DNA of 7,071 bases from Candidatus Cellulosilyticum pullistercoris (GTDB taxonomy: Bacteria; Bacillota; Clostridia; Lachnospirales; Cellulosilyticaceae), in contig JAHLFQ010000055.1 of assembly GCA_018883705.1 (NCBI GenBank), positions 1 through 7,071 on the forward strand. The letters run 5' to 3'. The notes beneath the pieces are model-generated. The model made no database searches, was not told the DNA's origin, and saw only the letters and a program-made list of their open reading frames with translations. Made by a program: the position numbers and the translations under genes. Below, piece by piece: positions 5,476 to 7,071 of the stretch; within the stretch, counting starts at the first letter, position 1; each line of letters starts with the position of its first letter.

Positions 5476-7047
5476 TTGAAAGAACAAAATCTCATTACAA
5501 GTACGCTTATCCTAACGGCTACTTCCTTCCTGACTCGTACAATCGGGATGATTTCTAGTGTTTTTCTCTCCCAGGTTTTAGGCTCTGAAGGCATTGGCAT
5601 TTATGAACTGCTTATGACCATTTATATGACTGCTGTTGTCTTTGCTTCTGCTGGCCTTTCTGTCTCCGTCTCACGTCTTGTTGCCGAAGCACTAGGTAAA
5701 AATCAGGTAGAAAACATTACTCAAATCATGCGTGTTGCCTTTCTCTTTAGCTTTATCATGAGCACCCTAGCTTCCATTTTACTATTTATAGGTGCACCGC
5801 TTCTTGTTAACTACTTTATTCATGATAAAAGTGCTATTTATGGCCTACGTTTCCTTGCGCTAAGTATTCCATTTATGACCTGTTCTTCCTGCTTTAAAGG
5901 CTACTTTTATGCAACTAGAAAAGCGGTTTATCCTGCTAGTGCAGATATACTAGAACAATTTGTAAAAGTAGGCCTTCTTATTACTCTTGTCAATCTCTAC
6001 GCTCCTAAAGGTACCGCTTATGCCTACGGCGTTATTGGAATAGGTCTAACACTTGGAGAGATGATTTCCTGGAGTTATTTACTCTCTCTCTTTATTCTAG
6101 ATAGACGACATACAAAGCAACATACTCCTCCTACTAATAGCATTAAGAATATTTTTGTTAAACTTATTACTATCCTTTTACCTATTGCCTCTATCTCTTA
6201 TATTGGTTATATCTTTTTATCTGTAGAAAATATTCTTATTCCATCTGGATTAAAAAAATATAGTGGTACTTTTTCTTCTTCAATTAGCACCCTTGGTATT
6301 TTAAAAGGTATGGTATTTCCCATTCTCTTTTTCCCTTCCGCCTTTCTAACAGCCTTCTCAACAACACTTATTCCTGAGATCGCTAAGGCGAATGTACTTA
6401 AACACAAAAAAAGAGTGGCTTATACTACCAATCGTGTTTTACAGCTTACCTTCATCTTAAGCATTCTAGTGGTAGCTATTTTTGTCTCTTATGGTAATGA
6501 ACTTGGTTTTATTATTTATAAAACAGCAGAAGTAGGCCCTCTTCTTTGCACGCTTTCTTTAGTGGTACCATTTATTTATACAGAAGTTGTTTCAGATGGC
6601 ATTCTTAAAGGGCTTAATAAACAGGTTAGTTGTCTAAAGTATAGTATACTTGATTCTATTATAAGAGTTATCTTAATCTATTTTTTCCTTCCTATCAAAG
6701 GAATTAATGCTCTTATCGTTATCATGATGATGAGTTGTATCCTGACTTCTACTCTTAATTTTAATAAACTCATAGAAGCAACTCAAATTAGAATACAACC
6801 TATTAATTGGCTCTTAAAACCAGCTATTGCAGCTGCTTTTTCTAGTAGTTACTCTAGACTTATTATAAGTAGACTCTTTCGATATAGCCTTGGTCTTACC
6901 AGTAAGGTTTTTCTAGGCATAGGCCTTACTATTCTCCTATATATACCCCTGCTTTTTCTAATTCAAACACTTGGTCAAGAAGATGTGCTTTGGATAAAGA
7001 AACACTTATCTTACTCTAAACTTCAAAAATGTACTTCTAAAACTTAA
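5476..7047 (+). CDS. SpoVB/MurJ-like polysaccharide (lipid-linked oligosaccharide) flippase
   Basis: This 523-aa polytopic inner-membrane protein of the MOP exporter superfamily has about 14 hydrophobic segments, a length close to the roughly 518 aa of B. subtilis SpoVB. Its N-terminus (NLITSTLILTATSFLTRTIG, residues 5-24) is the usual first helix of the SpoVB/YtgP group. Other family-like stretches are the GSEGIGIYELLMTIY loop (36-50), the VENILIPSGLK segment (250-260) and FPSAFLTAFSTTLIPEIAKA (286-305). Such proteins move undecaprenyl-linked sugars across the membrane; SpoVB itself is needed for spore cortex formation. Clostridial genomes usually carry several paralogues, so a vegetative peptidoglycan or polysaccharide role is equally possible and no symbol is assigned. 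It starts at TTG behind an excellent Shine-Dalgarno sequence, stands divergent from the 185-aa gene, and shows no terminator in the 24 bp left after its stop. Confidence 0.87.
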   Translation: MKEQNLITSTLILTATSFLTRTIGMISSVFLSQVLGSEGIGIYELLMTIYMTAVVFASAGLSVSVSRLVAEALGKNQVENITQIMRVAFLFSFIMSTLASILLFIGAPLLVNYFIHDKSAIYGLRFLALSIPFMTCSSCFKGYFYATRKAVYPASADILEQFVKVGLLITLVNLYAPKGTAYAYGVIGIGLTLGEMISWSYLLSLFILDRRHTKQHTPPTNSIKNIFVKLITILLPIASISYIGYIFLSVENILIPSGLKKYSGTFSSSISTLGILKGMVFPILFFPSAFLTAFSTTLIPEIAKANVLKHKKRVAYTTNRVLQLTFILSILVVAIFVSYGNELGFIIYKTAEVGPLLCTLSLVVPFIYTEVVSDGILKGLNKQVSCLKYSILDSIIRVILIYFFLPIKGINALIVIMMMSCILTSTLNFNKLIEATQIRIQPINWLLKPAIAAAFSSSYSRLIISRLFRYSLGLTSKVFLGIGLTILLYIPLLFLIQTLGQEDVLWIKKHLSYSKLQKCTSKT

Positions 7048-7071
7048 AAGATTTATTTCCACTAAAAAGGA

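Noticed and set aside
6207..6407. 66-codon minus-strand ORF
   Set aside because: It is antisense inside the well-supported flippase gene and has no independent support.

Overview
The window is low-GC DNA that looks chromosomal and probably comes from a spore-forming anaerobic member of the Clostridia. Three things suggest this: a reverse-type rubrerythrin (an anaerobe peroxide and oxygen defence enzyme), a SpoVB-type flippase, and strong AGGAGG ribosome binding sites. A Lachnospiraceae- or Cellulosilyticum-like host would fit, but no marker here fixes the genus. I see no rRNA, tRNA, CRISPR array or insertion sequence.

Layout, left to right. Positions 1-926 hold a two-gene minus-strand unit: reverse rubrerythrin, then 18 bp later a small cysteine-rich protein with two DUF1540 repeats, closed by a strong hairpin terminator at the left edge. 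Positions 1089-4465 hold a second minus-strand unit of three genes read in this order: a GT4 glycosyltransferase, a flippase-like membrane protein of the lysylphosphatidylglycerol-synthase TM family, and a cyclopropane-fatty-acid synthase. The first two overlap by 4 bp, the third follows after 28 bp, and a 15-bp hairpin terminator closes the unit. Positions 4521-5127 hold a single minus-strand gene of unknown function (185 aa) with its own terminator and a candidate extended -10 promoter. A 348-bp divergent intergenic region separates it from a plus-strand SpoVB/MurJ-like polysaccharide flippase (5476-7047) that starts at TTG behind a near-perfect Shine-Dalgarno sequence. The last 24 bp (7048-7071) are noncoding as far as can be seen. 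They end in a purine-rich AAAAAGGA, too close to the edge to interpret.

How the genes fit together. The three-gene unit looks like a membrane-lipid module: the glycosyltransferase probably makes or extends a glycolipid, the membrane protein may move or present a lipid, and Cfa modifies acyl chains already in the bilayer. The SpoVB-like flippase across the divergent region also handles lipid-linked substrates at the envelope, but it is a separate transcript. The rubrerythrin unit is an oxidative-stress module. Three upstream starts given by simple ORF extension were reviewed: two (cfa and the unknown gene) were moved to ATGs placed correctly after their Shine-Dalgarno sequences, and the GTG of the flippase-like gene was kept.

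No clearly new biological system is evident. The items most worth following up are the lipid operon, the unknown 185-aa protein with phased repeats upstream of its promoter, and the rubrerythrin-DUF1540 pairing.
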